A stretch of 64,000 nt of DNA, taken from positions 1 through 64,000 of the forward strand of contig CALJOK010000014.1 in NCBI GenBank assembly GCA_937981555.1, written 5' to 3'. The stretch comes from an uncultured Saprospiraceae bacterium (GTDB lineage Bacteria > Bacteroidota > Bacteroidia > Chitinophagales > Saprospiraceae). Below the pieces are notes generated by a model. It saw only the letters and a list, made by a program, of their open reading frames with translations. It made no database searches and had not been told where the DNA came from. Made by a program: the position numbers and the translations under genes. This document shows, piece by piece, positions 56,216 through 64,000 of this stretch (the first letter of the stretch is position 1; each line of letters starts with the position of its first letter).

Positions 56216-58483
56216 ATGAAACGATTTTTATTTTTAATGGTTTGCCTTTTTGCAAGTAACCTTGCTTTCAGCCAAACAGCACGACTACAAGTAATTCATA
56301 ATTCACCAACACCAAGTGTTGATGTTTATGTGAACGGAGATTTATTACTGGACAATTTTGTTTTTCGAAGTGCAACACCTTTCATTGATGTTCCAGCAGG
56401 AGTAGATTTAAAAGTTGGAATTGCTCCAGCGAACAGTACTTCATCAATGGATGCAATTGCAGAATTTGATTACAACTTAGCAGATGGAGGAAGTTATATA
56501 ATTGTTGCGAATGGAGTAGTTGGCGGAACGCCAGGATTTAATTTAGAAGTATTTGGAATGGGACAAGAAACGGTAACTGATGGAAATGTAGGATTGTTGT
56601 TCTTCCATGGATCACCAGATGCTCCTGAAGTAGACATTACAGTAGGAGGAAGTCCGATTTTTGATAATGTATCGTACACAGAATTTTCAGGATATTTAGA
56701 AGTACCAGCAGCAGAATATCAAGTAGCAGTTACTCCAGCGAATGATAATTCAACAATTGTTGCGGAGTATAAAAAAGATTTTAGTTTTTGGGCAGGTCAG
56801 ACAGCGGTAATTTTCGCTTCAGGATTCTTGTCAGGAGATAGTCCAACTTTTGAGCCATGGGTAGCTTTATCGAATGGAGGAACTTTCCCATTAGATGCAG
56901 TTGCACCAGAAGTGCCAAGTGCACGATTGCAAATTATTCATAACTCACCAACTCCAAATGTTGATATTTATGTGAATGGAGATTTGTTGTTGGATAATTT
57001 TATTTTTAGAACGGCGACACCATTTATTGATGTGCCTTCAGGAGTAAATCTAGAAGTAGGAGTCGCTCCAGCCAACAGTACCTCTTCAGCAGATGCGATT
57101 GCAACGTTCAATTATACATTGGCAGAAGACGAAACTTATATTGCGATTGCCAACGGAATTGTAGGTGGAACTCCAGGGTTTAATATTGAAGTATTTGACA
57201 TGGGACAAGAAACGGTGGCAGATGAAAATGTTGGATTGTTGTTTTTTCATGGATCACCAGACGCACCAGAGGTAGATATTACTTTAGGAGGGAGTCCGAT
57301 TTTTGATGATGTATCGTACACAGAATTTTCAGGATATTTAGAAGTACCTGCAACGGAATATCAAGTAGCAGTTACTCCAGCGAATGATAACTCAACCATT
57401 GTAGCAGAGTATAAAAAAGATTTTAATTTTTGGAAAGGACAAACAGCAGTAATTTTTGCTTCAGGATTTTTGTCAGGAGATGATCCATCTTTTGAACCTT
57501 GGGTAGCATTATCAAATGGAGGAACCTTCCCATTGGATGCAGTTGTGCCAGATGTTCCATCAGCAAGATTGCAAGTGATTCATAATTCACCATCTCCAAA
57601 TGTTGACATTTATGTGAACGGAGATTTATTGTTAGACAATTTTATTTTTAGAACAGCGACACCATTTATTGATGTGCCTTCAGGAGTAAATCTAGAAGTA
57701 GGAGTAGCACCAGCCAATAGTACTTCCTCAGCAGATGCGATTGCGACTTTCAACTATACATTGGCAGAAGGCGAAACTTATATTGCGATTGCCAACGGAA
57801 CTGTAGGTGGAACTCCTGGATTCAATATTGAAGTATTTGACATGGGACAAGAAACGGTAGCTGCAGGAAATGTAGGATTATTATTTTTTCATGGATCACC
57901 AGATGCACCAGAAGTTGATATTACATTAGGTGGAAGCCCGATTTTTGATGATGTATCGTATTCAGAATTTTCAGGATACTTAGAAGTACCAGCGGCAGAG
58001 TACCAAGTGGCTGTGACTCCAGCAAATGATAATTCAGTTATAGTGGGAGAGTATAAAAAAGATTTTGGTTTTTGGAATGGTCAGACAGCTGTAATTTTTG
58101 CATCGGGGTTTTTATCAGGAGATGCGCCAGGTTTCCAACCTTGGGTAGCATTATCGAATGGAGGAACTTTCCCAATGGATGCAGTTATGACTTTGACTAA
58201 CCCAAATACTGGAAGTTCATCAAGAGTAAGCGAATTGACTATTTCTCCAAATCCTGCATCTGACTTTATTCAGGTACAAATGAATTTGGAAAAAGAATCA
58301 GATATGGAAATGTCAATTTTCAATAGCTTGGGGCAAACAGTTATGACAAAAAATTATGGCGTAACAGGGAAAGGACAAACAAGTTTTGAATTAAATGTAA
58401 ATGATCTCCAAACAGGAATTTACTTTTTGCAGATCAGAACAGATGAAAGCTTTGAAACTAAGCAGATTCAAATAGTTAAGTAA
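56216..58483 (+). CDS. Secreted protein with three tandem ~214-aa DUF4397 units and T9SS type-A sorting domain
   Basis: ARLQVIHNSPTPSVDVYVNGDLLLDNF repeated three times; C-terminal LTISPNPASDFIQVQM...GIYFLQIRTDESFETKQIQIVK. Confidence 0.9.
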   Translation: MKRFLFLMVCLFASNLAFSQTARLQVIHNSPTPSVDVYVNGDLLLDNFVFRSATPFIDVPAGVDLKVGIAPANSTSSMDAIAEFDYNLADGGSYIIVANGVVGGTPGFNLEVFGMGQETVTDGNVGLLFFHGSPDAPEVDITVGGSPIFDNVSYTEFSGYLEVPAAEYQVAVTPANDNSTIVAEYKKDFSFWAGQTAVIFASGFLSGDSPTFEPWVALSNGGTFPLDAVAPEVPSARLQIIHNSPTPNVDIYVNGDLLLDNFIFRTATPFIDVPSGVNLEVGVAPANSTSSADAIATFNYTLAEDETYIAIANGIVGGTPGFNIEVFDMGQETVADENVGLLFFHGSPDAPEVDITLGGSPIFDDVSYTEFSGYLEVPATEYQVAVTPANDNSTIVAEYKKDFNFWKGQTAVIFASGFLSGDDPSFEPWVALSNGGTFPLDAVVPDVPSARLQVIHNSPSPNVDIYVNGDLLLDNFIFRTATPFIDVPSGVNLEVGVAPANSTSSADAIATFNYTLAEGETYIAIANGTVGGTPGFNIEVFDMGQETVAAGNVGLLFFHGSPDAPEVDITLGGSPIFDDVSYSEFSGYLEVPAAEYQVAVTPANDNSVIVGEYKKDFGFWNGQTAVIFASGFLSGDAPGFQPWVALSNGGTFPMDAVMTLTNPNTGSSSRVSELTISPNPASDFIQVQMNLEKESDMEMSIFNSLGQTVMTKNYGVTGKGQTSFELNVNDLQTGIYFLQIRTDESFETKQIQIVK

Positions 58484-58512
58484 TTTTTTTCATAAGATCA
58501 CTCATAAATATA

Positions 58513-58545
58513 AAAGACCGAACCTTTTTAAAAGGTTCGGTCTTT
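58513..58545. terminator. Bidirectional terminator
   Basis: AAAGACCGAACCTTTT/AAAAGGTTCGGTCTTT. Confidence 0.85.
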
Positions 58546-58567
58546 CTTTTTAGAAAAAATCTAAATA

Positions 58568-59491
58568 TTATTTCATTTCAAAATTCACTAAACTAGAGAA
58601 TTTTTTAACTCGTGCATTAATTGTCCGAGCATTTAATTTTTTCAATTTTCCAATACTAAATTCTTCCACACAAAATGAAGCCATTGCAGAACCATAGATT
58701 ACAGCACGTTTCATATTTTCGAAAGAGATATTGCCAGTTTTTGCAATGTATCCAATGAAGCCACCTGCAAAAGTATCACCTGCTCCAGTTGGATCAAAAA
58801 CTTCCGCCAAAGGCAATGCAGGGGCATAAAACATTTTTTCACCAGAGAAAAGTAAAGCACCATGCTCTCCTTTTTTGATAACTAAATATTTAGGTCCCAT
58901 TTTTTGAATCACTTTTGCAGCTTTTACCAATGAATATTCACCTGACAATTGTCGAGCTTCTTCATCATTGATCGTAATAACATCTACATGCTTGATTACT
59001 TTCTTCAAAGCAGGCATTGCGATATCCATCCAAAAGTTCATCGTATCCAGAACGATTAATTTTGGTCGTTTTTTCATTTGCTTGATCACCTTCAGTTGAA
59101 TTTCAGGAGTCAAATTTCCCAACATTAAATATTTAGAATTCTTATAACTCTCAGGAAGCTTTGGATTGAAGTCCGCTAATACATTTAACTCAGTCGCTAA
59201 AGTATCTCGCTGATTCATATTATCATGGTATTTTCCAGCCCAAAAGAAAGATTTCTCTCCCTCTTTAATCTCAAGACCTTCGAGGTTGATCCCACGTTTC
59301 TTCATATATTTTAATTCTGCTTCAGGAAAATCATCTCCTACTACAGAAACTAAATTAATGTCTTTAGTAAAATAAGAAGCTGCAATACTGATATAGGTAC
59401 AAGCCCCACCAACAACGCGATCCGCTTTGCCAAAAGGAGTCTCGATAGAATCAAAAGCAACTGTTCCAACTGTTAATAAACTCATGCTCAA
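58568..59491 (-). CDS. PfkB-family carbohydrate/nucleoside kinase
   Basis: VVGGACTYISIAAS, DPTGAGDTFAGGFIGY. Confidence 0.92.
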   Translation of the reverse strand: MSMSLLTVGTVAFDSIETPFGKADRVVGGACTYISIAASYFTKDINLVSVVGDDFPEAELKYMKKRGINLEGLEIKEGEKSFFWAGKYHDNMNQRDTLATELNVLADFNPKLPESYKNSKYLMLGNLTPEIQLKVIKQMKKRPKLIVLDTMNFWMDIAMPALKKVIKHVDVITINDEEARQLSGEYSLVKAAKVIQKMGPKYLVIKKGEHGALLFSGEKMFYAPALPLAEVFDPTGAGDTFAGGFIGYIAKTGNISFENMKRAVIYGSAMASFCVEEFSIGKLKKLNARTINARVKKFSSLVNFEMK

Positions 59492-59530
59492 AAAATATTT
59501 AAAAGTTTTTAAAAAAAAGTACTACAAAGA

Positions 59531-59561
59531 TTGCATTTTTTTTGATTAAAATATATCTTTG
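59531..59561 (+). promoter_or_regulatory. tRNA-Asn promoter
   Basis: TTG-N20-TATCTTTG. Confidence 0.6.
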
Positions 59562-59613
59562 CGTTCGCTTTTAGAAAGATGGAAGCTTTTTTTATGTTTT
59601 TATAAGCAAATTT

Positions 59614-59687
59614 GCCCCCTTAGCTCAGCTGGTTAGAGCGCCGGACTGTTAATCCGTAGGTCCAAGGTTCGAGTCCTTGAGGGGGCG
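59614..59687 (+). tRNA. tRNA-Asn (GTT)
   Basis: GCCCCCT...AGGGGGC acceptor, CTGTTAA anticodon loop, GGTTCGAGTCC T-arm; CCA not encoded. Confidence 0.95.
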
Positions 59688-59696
59688 CAAAAATAA

Positions 59697-59728
59697 AGTC
59701 CTGTGATGTATGTCGCAGGGCTTTTTTT
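59697..59728 (+). terminator. tRNA terminator
   Basis: AGTCCTGTGA/TCGCAGGGCT then T-run. Confidence 0.75.
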
Positions 59729-59840
59729 GTTTTGACTAAAACAGAAGTGAATAAGGTATAAAATGGATGAGTGATTTCTTTTGTCCTACTGGATTAGGTA
59801 CAGAATGGAAAAATCAAAGAGAGACCTCAATCGAGTAAAA

Positions 59841-60704
59841 TTATTCTTCCTCTCCTTCTTTATTTTTTTCTAAGTTTTGTTTCCCCTTCATTTCAAACAA
59901 AACTGCCGACAAAATTTCATTGTCTTCGATTTTCATTTCATTCGGTTGATTCTCACTTTCTATAAGCTCTTCTGAGGCTATTGTAGTTGCATCTGAATTT
60001 ATATGATTAAAAGGAGAATCTTCTTGATGTCGATGGATAAATTTCCGAGAGAAAAATACACCTCCTAGTAATACAAAAGTTGCCAGAATCATCAACCAGT
60101 CATCATATCGCTGAAAGAGGAAAAAGTCATATAATCCATGAACGGCAACTGCCAAAAGCAGTCCTATCAAAATATGTTTAAATAAACTAGCTCGATCAAA
60201 TTTTGCCAAACCAACATAGTATCCTAAAATAACTCCAAATACTGCATGTGAAGGAACTGCGGTAAGGTCTCGAACAATCGCCAAAATAATATCATCAGGC
60301 ATACAATAAACTATATTTTCAACAATCGCAAAACCCATCCCAATCATCACTGAGTAAACGATTCCGTCCATCGGTTCATTAAATTGTTTGTGGTTAAAAG
60401 GAATAGCGAGAAGAATGGTCAATTTTAAAAGTTCCTCTACTAGAGCAGTTCGGATAAAAGCAGAATAGAATAAAACACCAAAATGAGTATTCGGATCTAA
60501 CTCATTTTCTTCTACAAAAGGAGTGATCAAGTCATCCATAAACCCTTCTCCAATTCTAGCAGCATAGAAAATTGCAATACCTAGTCCAAAGCAAATAGCT
60601 AATAATGGAATCGGTTCTTTTTCATGTTTGTCTTGTTTATAAATAAAATAACAAATCAATAATCCAGGAACAACTGATGCCAATAATGTTAAAATAGAAA
60701 TCAA
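59841..60704 (-). CDS. PrsW-family intramembrane protease-like protein
   Basis: Multi-TM; ALVEELLKLTILL and MDGIVYSVMIGMGFAIVENIVY. Confidence 0.88.
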   Translation of the reverse strand: MISILTLLASVVPGLLICYFIYKQDKHEKEPIPLLAICFGLGIAIFYAARIGEGFMDDLITPFVEENELDPNTHFGVLFYSAFIRTALVEELLKLTILLAIPFNHKQFNEPMDGIVYSVMIGMGFAIVENIVYCMPDDIILAIVRDLTAVPSHAVFGVILGYYVGLAKFDRASLFKHILIGLLLAVAVHGLYDFFLFQRYDDWLMILATFVLLGGVFFSRKFIHRHQEDSPFNHINSDATTIASEELIESENQPNEMKIEDNEILSAVLFEMKGKQNLEKNKEGEEE

Positions 60705-61528
60705 ATGTTTATCTTTTTACTAATTTCAGTTTTTGAAAAATCATAACAATGTTTTACAAATTGCTTGATTATTTTTCGAGTTTCTTTTGTTGCTTCAAAC
60801 ATACCCATGTGTCCAACTCCTTCCAAAACGTGGATATGTGCAATATCAGGAAGTGCAGTCTGTTCCATACTCTTATCAAAAGGAATCACCTCGTCATCTT
60901 TTCCAATAATAAATAAAACAGGGCATTCTATATTTTTTAAAACGGTAGAATTATCAGGTCGATTCATCATCAATTCCAAACCTCCAATGATTCCTGCTTG
61001 CGGAAATGAACTCGCTCGGTGGATCATTTTATTGACCAAAAAATTATTGCTACTCAAAAATGCAGGTGGAAATAAATTGGGGAATAATTGCTTCACGTAA
61101 TGAAAGTGACTATTCTTTTTAATGAACTCAATTGACTTTGCTCTAATTGCTTTCTTCTCTTTAGAATCAGCGTAAGGAAAGGAATGAAAAATTCCTAAAC
61201 CATTCAAACTCGATGCATATTTTTTTGCAAATGCTAAACATACATAACCACCCATAGAGTGTCCGATCAAAGTACATGTTCTAATTTCCAAATGATTTAA
61301 AACTGACTTTACGATATCGGCAAATAATTCTACGGAAGGATTCTCCATAGGTTCGGAATTTCCAAAACCAGGCAAATCTATTCGGATAATTTTATTGGAT
61401 TTGAAAACAGAAATGAAATCATCCCAGACAGAACTATCTTCACAGAAGCCATGCAAAAAAACAATGGCTGCTCCTTTACCTCTGGAAGAGTAGTTAACTT
61501 TTCTTTCTTTGAAATTTATTTTTGGCAT
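60701..61528 (-). CDS. Alpha/beta hydrolase
   Basis: VFLHGFCEDSSVWD, LIGHSMGGYV nucleophile elbow, C-terminal GVGHMGMFE; 4-nt overlap with the PrsW gene. Confidence 0.92.
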   Translation of the reverse strand: MPKINFKERKVNYSSRGKGAAIVFLHGFCEDSSVWDDFISVFKSNKIIRIDLPGFGNSEPMENPSVELFADIVKSVLNHLEIRTCTLIGHSMGGYVCLAFAKKYASSLNGLGIFHSFPYADSKEKKAIRAKSIEFIKKNSHFHYVKQLFPNLFPPAFLSSNNFLVNKMIHRASSFPQAGIIGGLELMMNRPDNSTVLKNIECPVLFIIGKDDEVIPFDKSMEQTALPDIAHIHVLEGVGHMGMFEATKETRKIIKQFVKHCYDFSKTEISKKINI

Positions 61529-61822
61529 AGTTTCTCTAGTCGATTGTCATAAATTGGGGCTAAAATACTCCAATCATATTTGGCAACAAAATTTTGATAA
61601 TTATTTACTTGATTGATTTTTGGAAATCCGAAAATCGTATTTTTTTATTTTTGAAAATAAATCGTTCGAGGGATAAAAATGAAGAGCGTGTAATGTCGAA
61701 GGAATATGTTTTAGATAAGTTAATCTGTATGGCAAGATAGGAAAACATTTGCAATAGATTGCCTCCAAGGAAATCTTGAGTGGATTCTTTTTTAGCTAAA
61801 ATAGTTTTCGCTATTTTAAAAA

Positions 61823-62914
61823 TTATTTAAATTTCAATAATTTATTATCGCTATAAAAAAGAGAAACGATTCCATTCTCGTTTATTAAAACTTTATTGAC
61901 TTTAGGAGGAGGGTAATATTTAAATTCACCAACCATGTGAATATAGTCTGATAGATTTATCTTTTTATATAAAACGAAATCGTCTTTATCTTTTTTGAAA
62001 AGTAAAAATAAATATTCATTTTTCCTTCCATTCAAATCCTTACAACAGACTCCGAAATATTGTTTAGATGAATCGGTTGTTGATAGAGAAGCATAAAATA
62101 ATTCAGTCGTGAATATTTTTTGAGTGAAAATATTTTTAGAAATAGAATAGTGAAGTGATGGAAAACCACTTTCACAGATCAAATCATTGTCGTTGAATAG
62201 AATAATCTTGGAACGATGATGAAGGTTTTTACTAAAAATCATCTTGCCATTGTTCCCATCAAAGATTAATATTCTTGAAAAAGAAATGGGAATCTTTTCT
62301 ACAAAAGCAATATTTCCATTAGAGGAAATTTGAGGTAAAAAATAATAATGCTTAAGATCTTTTTTTGCGAAATAAGTTTTCCATAATTGATTTCCATTTA
62401 AATCAAACTTCATTAAAAAAAGCGAATCAGAAGGCATGGTACTGATTAGATAAAGGTCGCCAGTCTGAGAGACCACAAACCACGGGTCAAATGTTTGGGC
62501 TGGAGATTCTAAATAACTTTTTAATTCATTTCCTTCCAAATCATATATGCGCATTCCATTGTACGGTCGACTAGAACCTTCAAAAGGAAAAAGATCTAAT
62601 GCATAAATTCTATTAACTTCAAGATTTACAATAGCGTGAGTAAAACAATCAATAATTATTTCTTTTCCATTTAAATCAACTTTTAATGGGCTTCGAGAAT
62701 TAGGAATGGTGGGGTGAGCATTGGAAATAAATTCTTTGTTTTGATCTATTAAAATTTTTTTAGTGAAAGAATCCACTTTGGTAGGATGATCTCTTGATTC
62801 AAATTTCTCTACTCCTACCAATTGCATTTCCATTGCATTCTGACCAAAAGAAAAAGTAGAAACAAAAAATAAAATTGAAAAAATAAATAGGAAAGGTGTG
62901 CTCAGTTTTTTCAT
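61823..62914 (-). CDS. Secreted hypothetical protein, possible 6-bladed propeller
   Basis: Signal peptide MKKLSTPFLFIFSILFFVSTFSFGQ; repeated beta-rich segments. Confidence 0.6.
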   Translation of the reverse strand: MKKLSTPFLFIFSILFFVSTFSFGQNAMEMQLVGVEKFESRDHPTKVDSFTKKILIDQNKEFISNAHPTIPNSRSPLKVDLNGKEIIIDCFTHAIVNLEVNRIYALDLFPFEGSSRPYNGMRIYDLEGNELKSYLESPAQTFDPWFVVSQTGDLYLISTMPSDSLFLMKFDLNGNQLWKTYFAKKDLKHYYFLPQISSNGNIAFVEKIPISFSRILIFDGNNGKMIFSKNLHHRSKIILFNDNDLICESGFPSLHYSISKNIFTQKIFTTELFYASLSTTDSSKQYFGVCCKDLNGRKNEYLFLLFKKDKDDFVLYKKINLSDYIHMVGEFKYYPPPKVNKVLINENGIVSLFYSDNKLLKFK

Positions 62915-63022
62915 TGCTTTATTTTTATTTCAAGGTAAAAAATAATTTCAACAAAAAATGAAATACTCGCCTTCCCTTTTCTTCAAATTTCCTACCTTCA
63001 ACTTTCCAAAAAAATACAACTC

Positions 63023-64000
63023 GTGTCTACCAACCCAACTCAAAGATATCAATCTCCCAACCAACGTGCTTGGAGTAGATTTTTAAAAAACAAACCAGCA
63101 TTATTTGGTTTGGGCTGGATTGTATTGTGTGTTGTAATTGCATTGTTAGGATATTTGATTTCGCCAGACTCGACGCCCAATGCAAATGATCAAATGCCAG
63201 ATGTTGCTTTAAAAAATCCAGGATTTTCTATCCAAGTTTTAAAAGTCAAAAAGAATCAAACATATGAAAGTCAGAATTTTTTGACGACCATGATTTTTGG
63301 AAAATCTAATTCATATCGAATGGTACCAATCAATAATTTTGAATTTGTTGGTGACTCAATTATGGTGGAAGAATATGCCGGGTGGGATTCCGAATTCAAT
63401 GAAATAATTGAAGGCACTCCTCGGAATTTTCATTTGGCAGATGTGGTTTTTCCTATCGAACCAAACAAGGTGTCTTTTCAATTTCAAGGAGAAAATATCG
63501 AATTCAAAACGATTGACGGAGCGAGTCAAAAAACAACTTTAGTTGAGTTAGAAAAAACCATTCGCAAAGATTTGATGATTAAAAAAACGTATTGGCTTGG
63601 AACTGATTTGTATGGAAGAGATATGTTGAGTCGATTACTTTTAGGCGTTCGGATTTCACTTTTGGTGGGTTTGATTGCAGTAGGGATATCCTTAACGATT
63701 GGTTTATTTTTAGGGTCGTTAGCGGGATATTTTGGAGGACGAATTGATGATTTTATTATGTTGCTGATCAATACTGTTTGGTCGATTCCGACTTTGCTTT
63801 TGGTTTTTGCAATTGTCTTAGCAATGGGGCGAGGGATTGGGATTATCTTTTTGGCAGTTGGATTGACGATGTGGGTAGATGTGGCAAGGATCGTTCGAGG
63901 ACAAGTTATGTCATTGAAAGAAATTCAATTTGTGGAAGCTGCACAAAGCATGGGGTTTAAAACTTGGCGGATTATCACGCGACATATTTTACCTAATATT
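63023..64000 (+). CDS. DppC/OppC-like peptide ABC permease, truncated by window end
   Basis: Continuous open frame from GTG 63023 (MSTNPTQRYQSPNQRAWSRFLKNKPALFGLGWIVL...); WLGTDLYGRDMLSRLLLGVRISLLVGL, EAAQSMGFKTWRIITRHILPNI; absent from ORF track because no stop lies in the window. Confidence 0.88.
   Translation, partial: MSTNPTQRYQSPNQRAWSRFLKNKPALFGLGWIVLCVVIALLGYLISPDSTPNANDQMPDVALKNPGFSIQVLKVKKNQTYESQNFLTTMIFGKSNSYRMVPINNFEFVGDSIMVEEYAGWDSEFNEIIEGTPRNFHLADVVFPIEPNKVSFQFQGENIEFKTIDGASQKTTLVELEKTIRKDLMIKKTYWLGTDLYGRDMLSRLLLGVRISLLVGLIAVGISLTIGLFLGSLAGYFGGRIDDFIMLLINTVWSIPTLLLVFAIVLAMGRGIGIIFLAVGLTMWVDVARIVRGQVMSLKEIQFVEAAQSMGFKTWRIITRHILPNI

Noticed and set aside
56279-58190. CRISPR-like array or non-coding satellite
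   Set aside because: Long repeats are in-frame protein-coding DUF4397 units; no short repeat/spacer structure anywhere in the window.
59841-61528. PrsW-like protease + alpha/beta hydrolase as a novel system
   Set aside because: ATGA-type overlap only shows co-transcription; both are common families and no further linkage was seen.

Overview
This 64 kb window is AT-rich and typical of a Bacteroidota chromosome, possibly Saprospiria-like. Supporting signs are TTG-N19..21-TAnnTTTG promoters, a T9SS type-A C-terminus, TonB/DUF4249 pairs, PD40-OmpA proteins and LytTR systems. Most of it is ordinary housekeeping or envelope gene content: ileS, thrC, crcB, a wecA/mraY-like gene, pepF, uppS, bamA, recA, HU, a metB-like gene, radC, rlmN, tRNA-Asn and ABC peptide transport. 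The most notable observations are: (1) a complete Ile-codon attenuator (promoter, 21-aa leader with 7 Ile codons, antiterminator and terminator) upstream of ileS, with a Sir2-family gene lying between attenuator and ileS; (2) an sxtI/sxtJ/sxtK-like cassette (carbamoyltransferase, SGNH protein, a 49-aa DUF5989/SxtK-like ORF missed by the ORF track, SxtJ-like protein); (3) an IleS with a GIHH (GxHH) signature in place of HxGH; (4) an NRAMP-fold protein lacking the canonical DPGN and MPH metal-site motifs; (5) a propeller-sensor histidine kinase interrupted by one in-frame TAA; (6) repeated operator-like elements in the recA promoter; (7) an orphan promoter within a long inverted repeat near an HU gene; (8) degraded genes, including a frameshifted one and a remnant beside a truncated transposase at the left edge. 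All calls come from reading the sequence and from motif and family recognition. No searches were run.
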